Shown here piece by piece: positions 7,211 through 13,914 of a stretch of DNA of 22,623 bases. Where the stretch lies: the NCBI GenBank assembly GCA_021834945.1, contig JAKBRA010000009.1:1-22623 (forward strand). The letters are read 5' to 3'. Origin of the DNA: Nanobdellota archaeon (lineage in GTDB: Archaea; Nanoarchaeota; Nanoarchaeia; Parvarchaeales; Parvarchaeaceae). The position numbers were made by a program, and so were the translations under genes. How positions within the stretch are numbered: position 1 is the stretch's first letter; each line of letters opens with the position of its first letter. Under the pieces are notes generated by a model. That model was given only the letters and a program-made list of their open reading frames with translations. It was not told the DNA's origin and ran no database searches.

Positions 7211-8428
7211 TCAGCAAACGCTAAATTTTCCTTCTATTATCTTATTTGTAATTTCGTTTATATTTGACAGTTCTTCGTTTATAAAATTTGTTATGTCCTT
7301 TTTCTGATTTTTGTCGGTTTTTTCTTCTAACAATAAAGAAAAGGCCAGCGGTTTGCTTAGATCGTTACCTATCCTTCCAACCATCTTTATCTGGTTTCTT
7401 AATCCAAACCTTTCATGTATCTTTTTCGCAAGGTCGAAAGAAAACAGGCTGTATATTTTTCCTATGTGGTTTACTGGGTTTTTACCGGCTGCCGCTTCTA
7501 GCGTCATTGCCCTATTAGGAGTTATTAATCCATTTACGCGGTTGCCTCTGCCTACTGCGCCGTCATCTCCGCCTTCAGCGCTTAGTCCCGTAACGGTAAG
7601 GTAGCAGCCGTTTATTCCTCTTCCCCTTTTGTCCATGCCGTTTATAGCAAGCTCTATCTTCCTTTTTTGTTTTATTCCGTTTTCATTTTCAAGCGTTTCA
7701 TTTAGCCGTTTGATGTAAGACAAAGCGTCTTCCATTACCTCATTTTTCTTCTTGAAATAATCCACCTCCGAAGAGATGAACCGGTCTATCATTGCCATGG
7801 CAATCGTAATTTTAAGTCTGCTTTTCAGCCTTACTCCCATTATTTTTATGTCTTCTCCAGAAAATTCGAATTTGGATTTAAATTCCTTTGAATTCAGGTA
7901 ATTTTCCGTTTTTAAAACCAAACTTTCAAGCGTGCTGTAAGGGTAGTAACCCACTGCAAAAGAAGTGTCATTTGAGCCGGGCCTGCCGTTTCTCTGGAAA
8001 GCATCAGCAAGGTTTACGGAGCCGTTGTTTGTTTCAAATAAGTATCTTAATTGATTTGGATCTAAAAACCTTATATTGCGTTTTAACCAGCCCTTAGCGG
8101 AGTTTTCAGCTATGTCCTTTAAAGGTACTGCTTCGTTGTTTACAATGCCAGTTGCTCTTCCTGAAAAAAGTATGGTTATCTGCTTTGTTATCTTTCCACC
8201 GTTAAATGCAGGCCTTGTTTCACCGCCTATCACCTCTAATTTATCTACATTGTGGTGCATTATCTTCCCAAAATGCTCTATGTAGTACTTTGAAAGGTTT
8301 ACCGAGAAGTTCTCTGCTATTGAATCCGCCAAGTAATCCGGATGGCCCAATCCTTTCCTCTCTACGATTTCTATGCTCTGCTTTTCAATGTTTTTTGCAG
8401 TATTTTTTTCTATTGCTATAAAATTCAT
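7211..8428 (-). CDS. mat: S-adenosylmethionine synthetase, archaeal type
   Basis: Makes S-adenosylmethionine from ATP and methionine; cytosolic. 405 aa, the normal size of the archaeal MAT family, which is very divergent from bacterial MetK. Motifs: [21 protein letters not shown] at residues 19-39, [74 protein letters not shown], and [34 protein letters not shown] at 8428, with a TTTAAAT box about 20-26 bases upstream. It precedes aRF1 with a five-base gap, so the pair is an operon. Its product is the cofactor for the nearby methyltransferase and for fibrillarin, which works with the C/D sRNA found in this window. Confidence 0.96.
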   Translation of the reverse strand: MNFIAIEKNTAKNIEKQSIEIVERKGLGHPDYLADSIAENFSVNLSKYYIEHFGKIMHHNVDKLEVIGGETRPAFNGGKITKQITILFSGRATGIVNNEAVPLKDIAENSAKGWLKRNIRFLDPNQLRYLFETNNGSVNLADAFQRNGRPGSNDTSFAVGYYPYSTLESLVLKTENYLNSKEFKSKFEFSGEDIKIMGVRLKSRLKITIAMAMIDRFISSEVDYFKKKNEVMEDALSYIKRLNETLENENGIKQKRKIELAINGMDKRGRGINGCYLTVTGLSAEGGDDGAVGRGNRVNGLITPNRAMTLEAAAGKNPVNHIGKIYSLFSFDLAKKIHERFGLRNQIKMVGRIGNDLSKPLAFSLLLEEKTDKNQKKDITNFINEELSNINEITNKIIEGKFSVC

Positions 8429-8581
8429 TTGAATATTACTTTTTCACCCGATTTAAACTTATTTTTTATGCATTTTTAGAGCCGAAAATCTAAATTTAGT
8501 GAAAAACAATGTATGGTTACGCAATAAAACTGCAAAGGCGTTTAAGCAGTATTTTTTGCGTGTTTCAATCAGAAAAGGAAA

Positions 8582-8655
8582 TGGTCTGGGGGAGATTTGG
8601 ACTCCCGACCTTTCGATTATCAGTCGAACGCTCCACCGGGCTAAGCTACCAGACC
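8582..8655 (-). tRNA. trnI: tRNA-Ile (GAU)
   Basis: The reverse strand folds into a full cloverleaf: acceptor GGTCTGG/CCAGACC (7 pairs), D stem GCTT/GAGC with loop AGCCCGGTG, anticodon stem TTCGA/TCGAA with loop CTGATAA (anticodon GAT, plus-strand 8619-8621), variable AGGTC, T stem GGGAG/CTCCC, and discriminator A at 8582. No intron and no encoded CCA. The T loop reads TCCAAAT rather than the near-universal TTCAAAT, so position 55 is C. A TATA-like ATAAATTATA lies about 20 bases upstream (plus strand 8660-8675), and a T-rich stretch follows the 3' end. Confidence 0.96.
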
Positions 8656-8690
8656 CTAAACTATAATTTATCACTTTATTATTTATATGT

Positions 8691-9281
8691 TTAAGACTTA
8701 TTTGCAAATGACAGTTTTATGATTTTGCCCATCACTTCCACCATTTTCTTATGGTCTTTGAACCTGTAGCTTTTGGCCTGCTCTATCGACAGGCTGTGCT
8801 TTCCCAGAGACATTTTTTGAATGACATTTAGCTTGTCGTAGCAAAATTCGTATACGATGAACGTGCCGTTTTTATTCAATTTATTTAAAATATACTTTAT
8901 GCTTCCTTCCTTTTCCTTCCAGTGGTGAAATGAGATTGTTGTTACTATCACGTCGAATTTTTCATTGAACGGGATATAACGACTGCTTCCCAGTTCGTAT
9001 ATTATGTTTTTTATTCCATTTTTAATAAACCGCCTTTCGGCTATTTTTTTCATGGAAATGGAAGGGTCAACGCAGTACACATTGACGTTTTTCATTTTAC
9101 TCATTGCTAAGGCAAGATCTCCAGGACCAGCTCCTACGTCAAGTATCTTTTTGGGCTTGTACTTTTCAATGTCCTTTTCTATGAAAGAATAAAAGCTTCT
9201 CATCGATCTCGAAACTCCAAAAGAATACAACCTAGAGGACATTGTACCAAATCTTTCCTCCCCTCTTGCGTAGTAGTCCAT
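8691..9281 (-). CDS. Class I SAM-dependent methyltransferase
   Basis: 196 aa with a Rossmann-fold methyltransferase core. Motif I is KKILDVGAGPGDLALAM at residues 44-60, motif II is the acidic strand end VYCVDPS (68-74), and motif IV is FDVIVTTISFHHWKEKEG, followed by the motif VI region LNKLNKNGTFIVYEF. The pattern is that of the UbiE/Methyltransf_11 group, whose substrates range from small molecules to tRNA and cannot be read from sequence. An N-terminal helical part (1-43) carries ARGEERFGTMSSRLYSFGVSRS. The gene sits between tRNA-Ala and tRNA-Ile on the same strand, with short gaps of 50 and 35 bases. Confidence 0.88.
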   Translation of the reverse strand: MDYYARGEERFGTMSSRLYSFGVSRSMRSFYSFIEKDIEKYKPKKILDVGAGPGDLALAMSKMKNVNVYCVDPSISMKKIAERRFIKNGIKNIIYELGSSRYIPFNEKFDVIVTTISFHHWKEKEGSIKYILNKLNKNGTFIVYEFCYDKLNVIQKMSLGKHSLSIEQAKSYRFKDHKKMVEVMGKIIKLSFANKS

Positions 9282-9331
9282 CTACTTTATAGAAGTTTAT
9301 GCTTTAAAATTTTTTAATATTAACAGGAAAA

Positions 9332-9404
9332 TGGACCGAATGGGATTTGAACCCACAGTCTCTCCCGTGCAAGGGGAGCGCGTTGCCAATTGCGCCATCG
9401 GCCC
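9332..9404 (-). tRNA. trnA: tRNA-Ala (UGC)
   Basis: The reverse strand gives acceptor GGGCCGA/TCGGTCC with the G3-U70 wobble pair that identifies alanine tRNAs, D stem GCG/CGC with a GG-containing loop, anticodon stem CTCCC/GGGAG with loop CTTGCAC (anticodon TGC), variable AGACT, T arm GTGGG TTCAAAT CCCAT, and discriminator A. There is no intron and no encoded CCA. A TATA-like TTTTATTTTAAAC lies upstream at about 9425-9440. It does not sit in an rRNA spacer, where this tRNA often occurs in euryarchaea. Confidence 0.97.
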
Positions 9405-9440
9405 ATAAATGATATCTAATAAGAGTTTAAAATAAAAGCT

Positions 9441-9470
9441 TTGCATTTTAATGCATTAAGTAATGCATAT
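9441..9470. repeat. Three TGCAT units including a TAATGCATTA palindrome
   Basis: TGCAT occurs at 9442-9446, 9452-9456 and 9464-9468 (spacing 10 and 12). The middle copy is part of the perfect 10-base palindrome TAATGCATTA (9449-9458), and the third lies in TAATGCATAT. The cluster lies upstream of both the tRNA-Ala promoter and the guaB-like gene. The regular spacing resembles a multi-site operator; no regulator is identified. Confidence 0.35.
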
Positions 9471-9496
9471 CCCGCTTAATTAGATAAATATTAAAG

Positions 9497-9505
9497 ATTT
9501 ATAAT
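9497..9505 (+). promoter_or_regulatory. TATA box for the IMPDH/GMPR gene
   Basis: ATTTATAAT lies 27-35 bases before the ATG at 9532, the distance expected for a leaderless archaeal promoter. It sits between the arms ATTAGAT (9479-9485) and ATCTAAT (9504-9510), an inverted repeat that could be an operator. The second part is inference. Confidence 0.45.
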
Positions 9506-9531
9506 CTAATACTTTCTTTATAATCTCTGGT

Positions 9532-10920
9532 ATGAAGATTGTCAAAGACAAATTCACATTTGATGACGTATTGCTTATTCCAAAGGTTTCTTCCATAAAT
9601 TCAAGATGGCAGGTCGATACATCAACTTATTTGACTGATAAAATACGGCTTAACCTCCCTTTAGTAAGCTCAAATATGGATACGGTTACAGAGCATGCAA
9701 TGGCCATATCGATGGCAAAGATAGGTGGCGTTGGGATAATACACCGCTTCAATTCCATAGAAAATGAAGTGCTTGAGATAACAAGAGTAAAGAGAGAGCA
9801 GAATATAGTTATAGAGAAGCCGTACGTCGTAAGCAAGGATTTCACCATAGGAAAGGTACGGGAGATGGTAAACGAAAAAAAGGTTACTAGCTTTCCAGTG
9901 GTAGAAAACGGAAAACTTGTCGGCATAATAACGAGAAGGGATTTTGAATTCGAAGAGGACATGAACAAGAAAGTGAGTGATTTAATGACGAAGGACGTCA
10001 TAACCTCCCACAAAGGCATTTCATTGGATGATGCAAAAAGACTCATGTATAAAAATAAAATAGAGAAATTGCCGTTAATAGACAAAGAAGGTAACTTGAT
10101 TGGCATGATAACCTCTAAGGACGTAAAATTACTAGATGGTTACTCCAAGGCGTCTAAGGACAAAAATGGCAGGTTAATAGTCGGAGGGTCCATAGGGATA
10201 GGAAGTGATTATCTGGAAAGAGCAAAAGCATTAGTTGAAGCCGATGCAGACTTCATAGTAGTTGACGTGGCAAACGGCTACTTAGAGAAAACAGCAAAAG
10301 TGGTGAAAGAAGTTAAGAAACTTGGAATAAGTATAATTGCAGGAAACGTTGCAACTAGAGAAGGTGTTTTGAATCTTAAAAAAGCAGGTGCTGACTGCGT
10401 TAAAATAGGCATAGGTCCTGGCGGAGCGTGCCTTACTCGGCCGGTAGCTGGCGTTGGTTATCCGCAGCTGAGCGCAATATTGGAATGTGCAAGAAACGGC
10501 GTTAATATAATAGCAGACGGGGGGGTTAGTAAATCGGCAGACTTTGCAAAGGCCATTGCGGCCGGTGCTGATACCGTGATGATAGGTGGTCTTTTCGCCG
10601 GAACCGAAGAAAGTCCTGGCGTTGTCATAACTAAAGAAAATATAAATTATAAATTTTACAGAGGGATGGCTTCCATAAATGCATTTTCTGATAGGGCATT
10701 AAAGACGGAAGAAGCCGCTGATTTGGAGGGTTACACACCAGAGGGCACTGAAACCCTTATCCCGTATAAAGGCAGCGTACTTAAGATAGTTAATAATTTA
10801 ATGGGCGGACTAAGATCCTCAATGACGTACCTTAATTCCAAAAACTTAACAGAATTTAGGAAAAATTCGGAATTTGTACTGTTAACCGAGTCAGGTAAAC
10901 GAGAAAGTAAATACAAATGA
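9532..10920 (+). CDS. guaB: IMP dehydrogenase/GMP reductase family enzyme with CBS pair
   Basis: 462 aa TIM-barrel purine nucleotide oxidoreductase. An N-terminal barrel part ([25 protein letters not shown]) is interrupted by two CBS domains at about 98-150 and 153-205, which usually bind adenine nucleotides. The barrel resumes with [16 protein letters not shown] and the catalytic loop [20 protein letters not shown] with Cys300, then YRGMAS and a C-terminal [10 protein letters not shown]. The CBS pair and SDR flap start look like IMP dehydrogenase. But the flap has SDRAL where IMPDH has SDRYF, so the Arg-Tyr pair is broken, and DVANGY and GVGYPQLSA are GMP-reductase signatures. The superfamily is certain; the direction of chemistry (IMP to XMP, or GMP to IMP) is not. 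Confidence 0.93.
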   Translation: MKIVKDKFTFDDVLLIPKVSSINSRWQVDTSTYLTDKIRLNLPLVSSNMDTVTEHAMAISMAKIGGVGIIHRFNSIENEVLEITRVKREQNIVIEKPYVVSKDFTIGKVREMVNEKKVTSFPVVENGKLVGIITRRDFEFEEDMNKKVSDLMTKDVITSHKGISLDDAKRLMYKNKIEKLPLIDKEGNLIGMITSKDVKLLDGYSKASKDKNGRLIVGGSIGIGSDYLERAKALVEADADFIVVDVANGYLEKTAKVVKEVKKLGISIIAGNVATREGVLNLKKAGADCVKIGIGPGGACLTRPVAGVGYPQLSAILECARNGVNIIADGGVSKSADFAKAIAAGADTVMIGGLFAGTEESPGVVITKENINYKFYRGMASINAFSDRALKTEEAADLEGYTPEGTETLIPYKGSVLKIVNNLMGGLRSSMTYLNSKNLTEFRKNSEFVLLTESGKRESKYK

Positions 10921-10928
10921 TTTAAATA
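10921..10928 (+). promoter_or_regulatory. TATA-like box for the APC permease gene
   Basis: TTTAAATA directly after the preceding stop codon, 24-31 bases before the ATG at 10952. This spacing supports that ATG, rather than a downstream one at 10982, as the start of a leaderless message. Confidence 0.45.
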
Positions 10929-10951
10929 GCATATAATTATTATTATAATAT

Positions 10952-12307
10952 ATGCAGAGAAAGGCAAAAAAGAACGTTAAAATGAGTAGCACTAGGAAAA
11001 ATAAAGTGAAACCTATCATTAAAAAGGAAAAGGAACATTCATTTTTCGAGCTTTACCTGCACGGTCTGGCAGGGGTAATAGGCCTAGGAATACTCGTTAT
11101 CCCTCTTTTCGTTGCATTGGTCTATGGAGGAGCATTTTCAATATATCTTGTTATAGGTGCGGGTTTTCTTGCATTAATGATTGCAATGCTCATATACGAT
11201 ATAAGCATAACGCATAACCATGATCCTTATAATTTTCTTAAAAACACAGTTACAAAGGAGTATTCATTCATATTTGCATTCCTTCTTATCGTTTCATTTA
11301 TAATAACGATAACGGCAGCAGGGATAGCATCAGTAGGGGAGCTTTCCTTGTTTTTCGGGCTGAGTCCTTTTACCTCAATAGCGATAATCGACATAATCTT
11401 TGTTATAATGTGGATATTGATGTTCTATAACAAGATAAGAAGAACTTTAAACTTTGCAGGCGCGTTGAAAATATTCTTCATTTTGCTGCTTATAGCATTG
11501 GGTGCCATAGCTTTCTTTTCAAGTAAGACAAATCCTCCGGGCGGTGCCCAGATCTCCTATGTTCTTCCAGTTTCCGCACCTCTGTTTCTATTCGGGTTGC
11601 TTATACTGCTTTGGATGTATGGCGGTTTTGAAGGCGCATCAATAGTTTACAAGGGCGAAAAAAGAACAGACGTAGCAAAGGCTTTGCTGGCGATAATAAT
11701 AACAGCAATAATACTATTCGGATTGGTACAAACGTTTGTGTACACCGCAGAGAATTCGGCAGCAGTCGGTAAACTTATCTATCCTATACTGTCAAGCATC
11801 CCCACAGCCAATATATTTACTGCAAACATCCTATCAGCACCGTTTGGCTTAGGCGTTGAATACGTCGTAGTAGCATTATCCATAATCATAATTCTCTTAA
11901 CCGCATTTGCGTTGATCAATGCTTCGAATAGGACACTTGACGATGTGTCAAAAGACGGTTTAATGCCCTCTTTTCTGCAAAGAGATGAAAATCTCAAGCT
12001 TCTCATAACGGCCGCTGTCCCAATCGTATTGATAACCATATTTGCGCCGGTAATAGTGAATTCTGGTGTTTTCAGCTATCTTTCATTGATAATAATAAGC
12101 GCTCTGGCTTTCGCAGCAGCATTCGCATTCTTCGCGTTTGGTTACGGTTATGTCTATTCCAAGAAGAAAAATTATTCCAGGGCCTTATTCGGTTTCTTTG
12201 TTTTTGTGGTTCTTTTAGCATTAATCGCATTCTCGCCAGTGCCGTTCTTAATCGGGTTAATAATAATTCTTATAGTTGCTTTTATAGGATATGCTTTGGT
12301 AAAATAA
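10952..12307 (+). CDS. APC family amino acid permease
   Basis: Probable amino acid/polyamine transporter of the APC superfamily in the cytoplasmic membrane. 451 aa. A basic cytosolic tail of about 30 residues precedes about twelve hydrophobic segments. The first carries GLAGVIGLGILVIP (38-51), matching the broken TM1 substrate-binding helix of the family. WMYGGFEGASIVYKGEKR corresponds to TM6 and the loop after it, and NASNRTLDDVSKDGLMPSFL is the family cytosolic loop between TM8 and TM9. The substrate cannot be read. An alternative start at 10982 would remove ten basic residues. For a small-genome host with limited biosynthesis, amino acid import would fit, but that is inference. Confidence 0.85.
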   Translation: MQRKAKKNVKMSSTRKNKVKPIIKKEKEHSFFELYLHGLAGVIGLGILVIPLFVALVYGGAFSIYLVIGAGFLALMIAMLIYDISITHNHDPYNFLKNTVTKEYSFIFAFLLIVSFIITITAAGIASVGELSLFFGLSPFTSIAIIDIIFVIMWILMFYNKIRRTLNFAGALKIFFILLLIALGAIAFFSSKTNPPGGAQISYVLPVSAPLFLFGLLILLWMYGGFEGASIVYKGEKRTDVAKALLAIIITAIILFGLVQTFVYTAENSAAVGKLIYPILSSIPTANIFTANILSAPFGLGVEYVVVALSIIIILLTAFALINASNRTLDDVSKDGLMPSFLQRDENLKLLITAAVPIVLITIFAPVIVNSGVFSYLSLIIISALAFAAAFAFFAFGYGYVYSKKKNYSRALFGFFVFVVLLALIAFSPVPFLIGLIIILIVAFIGYALVK

Positions 12308-12310
12308 AGC

Positions 12311-12319
12311 TTTTATATT
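12311..12319 (+). promoter_or_regulatory. TATA box for the secreted orphan gene
   Basis: TTTTATATT lies 29-37 bases before the ATG at 12348 and starts four bases after the permease stop codon. Positioned for an own promoter with a leaderless message. Confidence 0.45.
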
Positions 12320-12347
12320 AGGCAAGCCCAAATAAAATCAGTTAAAT

Positions 12348-12905
12348 ATGGTAAATGTAAGATTAAAACAAGCTGCAGCATTGTTTATAGCGATAGCCTT
12401 TGTCTCGTCTATTTTCTTCTTCTTTCCCCACGTTTCCAGTACCTCTCCGATTACTTATTATATAGCTGTACCAACTCCTGCTCTGAGACCTAATTCAACG
12501 TTAAATGGAAATGTTATTGATTTACAACCTGGTTACTCGGAAACGATAATCTCCTCAGTCGTTTCAGTTCCAGTGTCAAATTTGATAGCATCTAACATAT
12601 CCAATATGCTCAATTTAACTGAAAGCATTCTTAGTCAAGGTAATATTACATATAATGTTTCTAACGGTAATATACAGTGCATATTCTCAGATCAGTTTGT
12701 TTACCCATTATGCGCTAATCTATTCAATGGCTCATGGAATTTATTTTACGTTGGCAGCAATGGTAAATTATCACCGATTCAAGAGCCAATTTCCCACACA
12801 AACCTCAATTCTATAACCTCTAATTCAACGTATTTACTCGCATTTTTTGAAGTTTTAAATTCATCAAATAACTCAAATTCAATTCCACCAATCCATCTTG
12901 GTTAA
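12348..12905 (+). CDS. Secreted or membrane-anchored orphan protein
   Basis: 185 aa, not recognised. A short basic start and one hydrophobic segment (LKQAAALFIAIAFVSSIFFF, residues 6-25) form a signal peptide or anchor. The rest is a Ser/Asn-rich outer domain with about a dozen N-x-S/T sites (for example NST, NLT, NIT, NVS, NGS, NSS), as expected of a glycosylated surface protein. Two cysteines (in IQCIFSD and PLCANLF) are close enough to pair. The C-terminus is low complexity (NSSNNSNSIPP). The stop is followed within four bases by a C/D box sRNA, so both may come from one transcript. Confidence 0.7.
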   Translation: MVNVRLKQAAALFIAIAFVSSIFFFFPHVSSTSPITYYIAVPTPALRPNSTLNGNVIDLQPGYSETIISSVVSVPVSNLIASNISNMLNLTESILSQGNITYNVSNGNIQCIFSDQFVYPLCANLFNGSWNLFYVGSNGKLSPIQEPISHTNLNSITSNSTYLLAFFEVLNSSNNSNSIPPIHLG

Positions 12906-12908
12906 TCG

Positions 12909-12971
12909 GCGCAATGATGAAATGAACACCTGCTGAGCTTTGCGATGAAGAGTAGGGTAGCTTCTGAGCGC
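12909..12971 (+). ncRNA. C/D box sRNA (2'-O-methylation guide)
   Basis: A compact archaeal C/D sRNA. The terminal stem is GCGC (12909-12912) with GCGC (12968-12971). Box C is ATGATGA (12914-12920), D' is CTGA (12933-12936), C' is GCGATGA (12942-12948, one deviation) and D is CTGA (12964-12967). The D' guide is 12 nt (12921-12932) and the D guide is 15 nt (12949-12963). The D guide is complementary to AAGCUACCCU, a conserved stretch of 23S rRNA near E. coli 2434-2443 at the peptidyl-transferase centre. By the fifth-nucleotide rule it would direct methylation at U2438 (E. coli numbering). The D' guide complement is CAGGUGUUCAUU, target not recognised. A T run (12972-12975) follows. It would act with fibrillarin, Nop5 and L7Ae. 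Confidence 0.87.
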
Positions 12972-13014
12972 TTTTATCTTGTAAATAAGCATTTATAAAG
13001 TGTGAGCGGGAAAA

Positions 13015-13034
13015 CCCACAAGTTAAATCGCGGG
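13015..13034. repeat. Imperfect hairpin upstream of the TnpB remnant (possible IS end)
   Basis: CCCAC (13015-13019) can pair with GCGGG (13030-13034) with one A-C mismatch around a 10-base loop. An overlapping imperfect palindrome, TGTG with CACA, spans 13001-13020. IS200/IS605-type elements have subterminal imperfect hairpins at their ends, and this one lies 55 bases before the TnpB start. No target site or second end can be identified, so the link is tentative. Confidence 0.3.
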
Positions 13035-13060
13035 ATGAAAGCGAACAAAAAGTGGAAAAC

Positions 13061-13078
13061 ATAAATAGCAGAAGAGGT
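13061..13078 (+). promoter_or_regulatory. TATA-like box and GAGGT ribosome-binding site of the TnpB remnant
   Basis: ATAAATA (13061-13067) lies 23-29 bases before the remnant's ATG at 13090, and GAGGT (13074-13078) about 11 bases before it. This expression signal may have come with the insertion element and now lies upstream of the metallo-hydrolase gene. Confidence 0.35.
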
Positions 13079-13089
13079 AGAATAACAAT

Positions 13090-13233
13090 ATGTTAACAGC
13101 ATACAAATTCAGGTTGTACCCAAATGAAAAGCAGCAAGAACTGTTTTCAAAATATTTCGGCTGCAGCAGGGTAGTTTGGAACAAAGCGTTAGAGTTGAGA
13201 GAAAATTACTACATATGGCAAAGAAAAGCTTAG
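13090..13233 (+). pseudogene. tnpB: N-terminal remnant of a TnpB/OrfB nuclease (IS200/IS605 group)
   Basis: An open frame of 47 codons from ATG 13090 to TAG 13231-13233. MLTAYKFRLYPNEKQQELF followed by FGCSRVVWNKALELRENYY is the characteristic start of TnpB, the RNA-guided nuclease of IS200/IS605 and IS607 elements. The remaining 300 or more residues, including the RuvC catalytic part and zinc finger, are absent. The frame then runs into unrelated sequence that becomes the start of the next gene at 13215, so a deletion junction probably lies near 13210. No TnpA, no other end and no further TnpB piece is visible in the window. Confidence 0.85.
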
Positions 13234-13913
13234 GGATAAAAATAAATGATGTGCTGCATGAAATAAACCTAGGAACCGTAAAAGTATTTCTAATAGAATC
13301 TAAAAATGGTTTGATACTGGTAGACACAGGTTTGCCAAACAGCGAAAAGAAGATAATCGCGTACATAAACAGCATAGGAAAATCCGTGAGCGATATAAAG
13401 TACATCCTATTGACGCATTCACACATCGATCATTTTGGGAGTGCATATGCGTTGCAAAAAATGAGCAATGCCCACATAGGCATAAACGAGAACGGAATAC
13501 CGTACGTTGATGGAAGCAAAGGCATTCTGATGCCGGTTTCAAATTCAAAATCGTTTAAGAACAAGGTCTTTGCAATTTTTCTGCCGATTATGCTTAAATT
13601 CACTAAACCCAAATATATAAAGCCGGATATGAAATTGAAGGAGGGCGTTTTTCCAAAGGAGATGGGGATAAACGCAAAGATAATCGAGACTCCTGGCCAT
13701 ACAAAAGACTCTATATCAATCTACCTTGTAAATTCAAAGACGGCGATAGTGGGAGACTTATTACAGGGAACTAACAAAAGGCTTGAATCGCCGCCGTTTT
13801 TTGAGGATTATATCTCGCTTATAAACAGCATAAATAAAATAAAAGAACTGAAGCCTGATCTTATCTGCGTTTCGCACGGCAAAGACCACAACGTAGACGA
13901 CATTTTCGTTTGA
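13215..13913 (+). CDS. Metallo-beta-lactamase fold hydrolase
   Basis: 232 aa from the ATG at 13215. The fold is shown by VFLIESKNGLILVDTGLP, the metal motif HSHIDHFGS (H68, H70, D72, H73), IIETPGHTKDSISIYL with the next His, AIVGDLLQ with the bridging Asp, and a final CVSHGKD. This is the glyoxalase II-like branch; likely a hydrolase using two metal ions, but substrates in this family vary widely (thioesters, lactones, phosphodiesters). The gene is complete, yet its start lies inside the TnpB remnant in another frame, so its original 5' region appears to have been replaced. It is convergent with the helicase gene, one base between stops. Confidence 0.9.
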   Translation: MAKKSLGIKINDVLHEINLGTVKVFLIESKNGLILVDTGLPNSEKKIIAYINSIGKSVSDIKYILLTHSHIDHFGSAYALQKMSNAHIGINENGIPYVDGSKGILMPVSNSKSFKNKVFAIFLPIMLKFTKPKYIKPDMKLKEGVFPKEMGINAKIIETPGHTKDSISIYLVNSKTAIVGDLLQGTNKRLESPPFFEDYISLINSINKIKELKPDLICVSHGKDHNVDDIFV

Positions 13914-13914
13914 T

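Noticed and set aside
7206..7217. A TTG start four codons before the aRF1 ATG
   Set aside because: It overlaps the end of the S-adenosylmethionine synthetase gene, and the ATG gives the usual family N-terminus.
8456..8581. A further small RNA between mat and tRNA-Ile
   Set aside because: No C/D or H/ACA boxes, stable stem or conserved motif could be found; only a TATA-like box for mat and a T-rich tail after the tRNA are visible.
8459..8707. An 82-codon minus-strand frame across tRNA-Ile
   Set aside because: It runs through the whole tRNA gene and has no protein-like composition.
9627..10106. A 159-codon antisense frame opposite the guaB-like gene
   Set aside because: The guaB-like frame is certain from motifs along its full length; the antisense product is Ser/Phe-rich shadow sequence.
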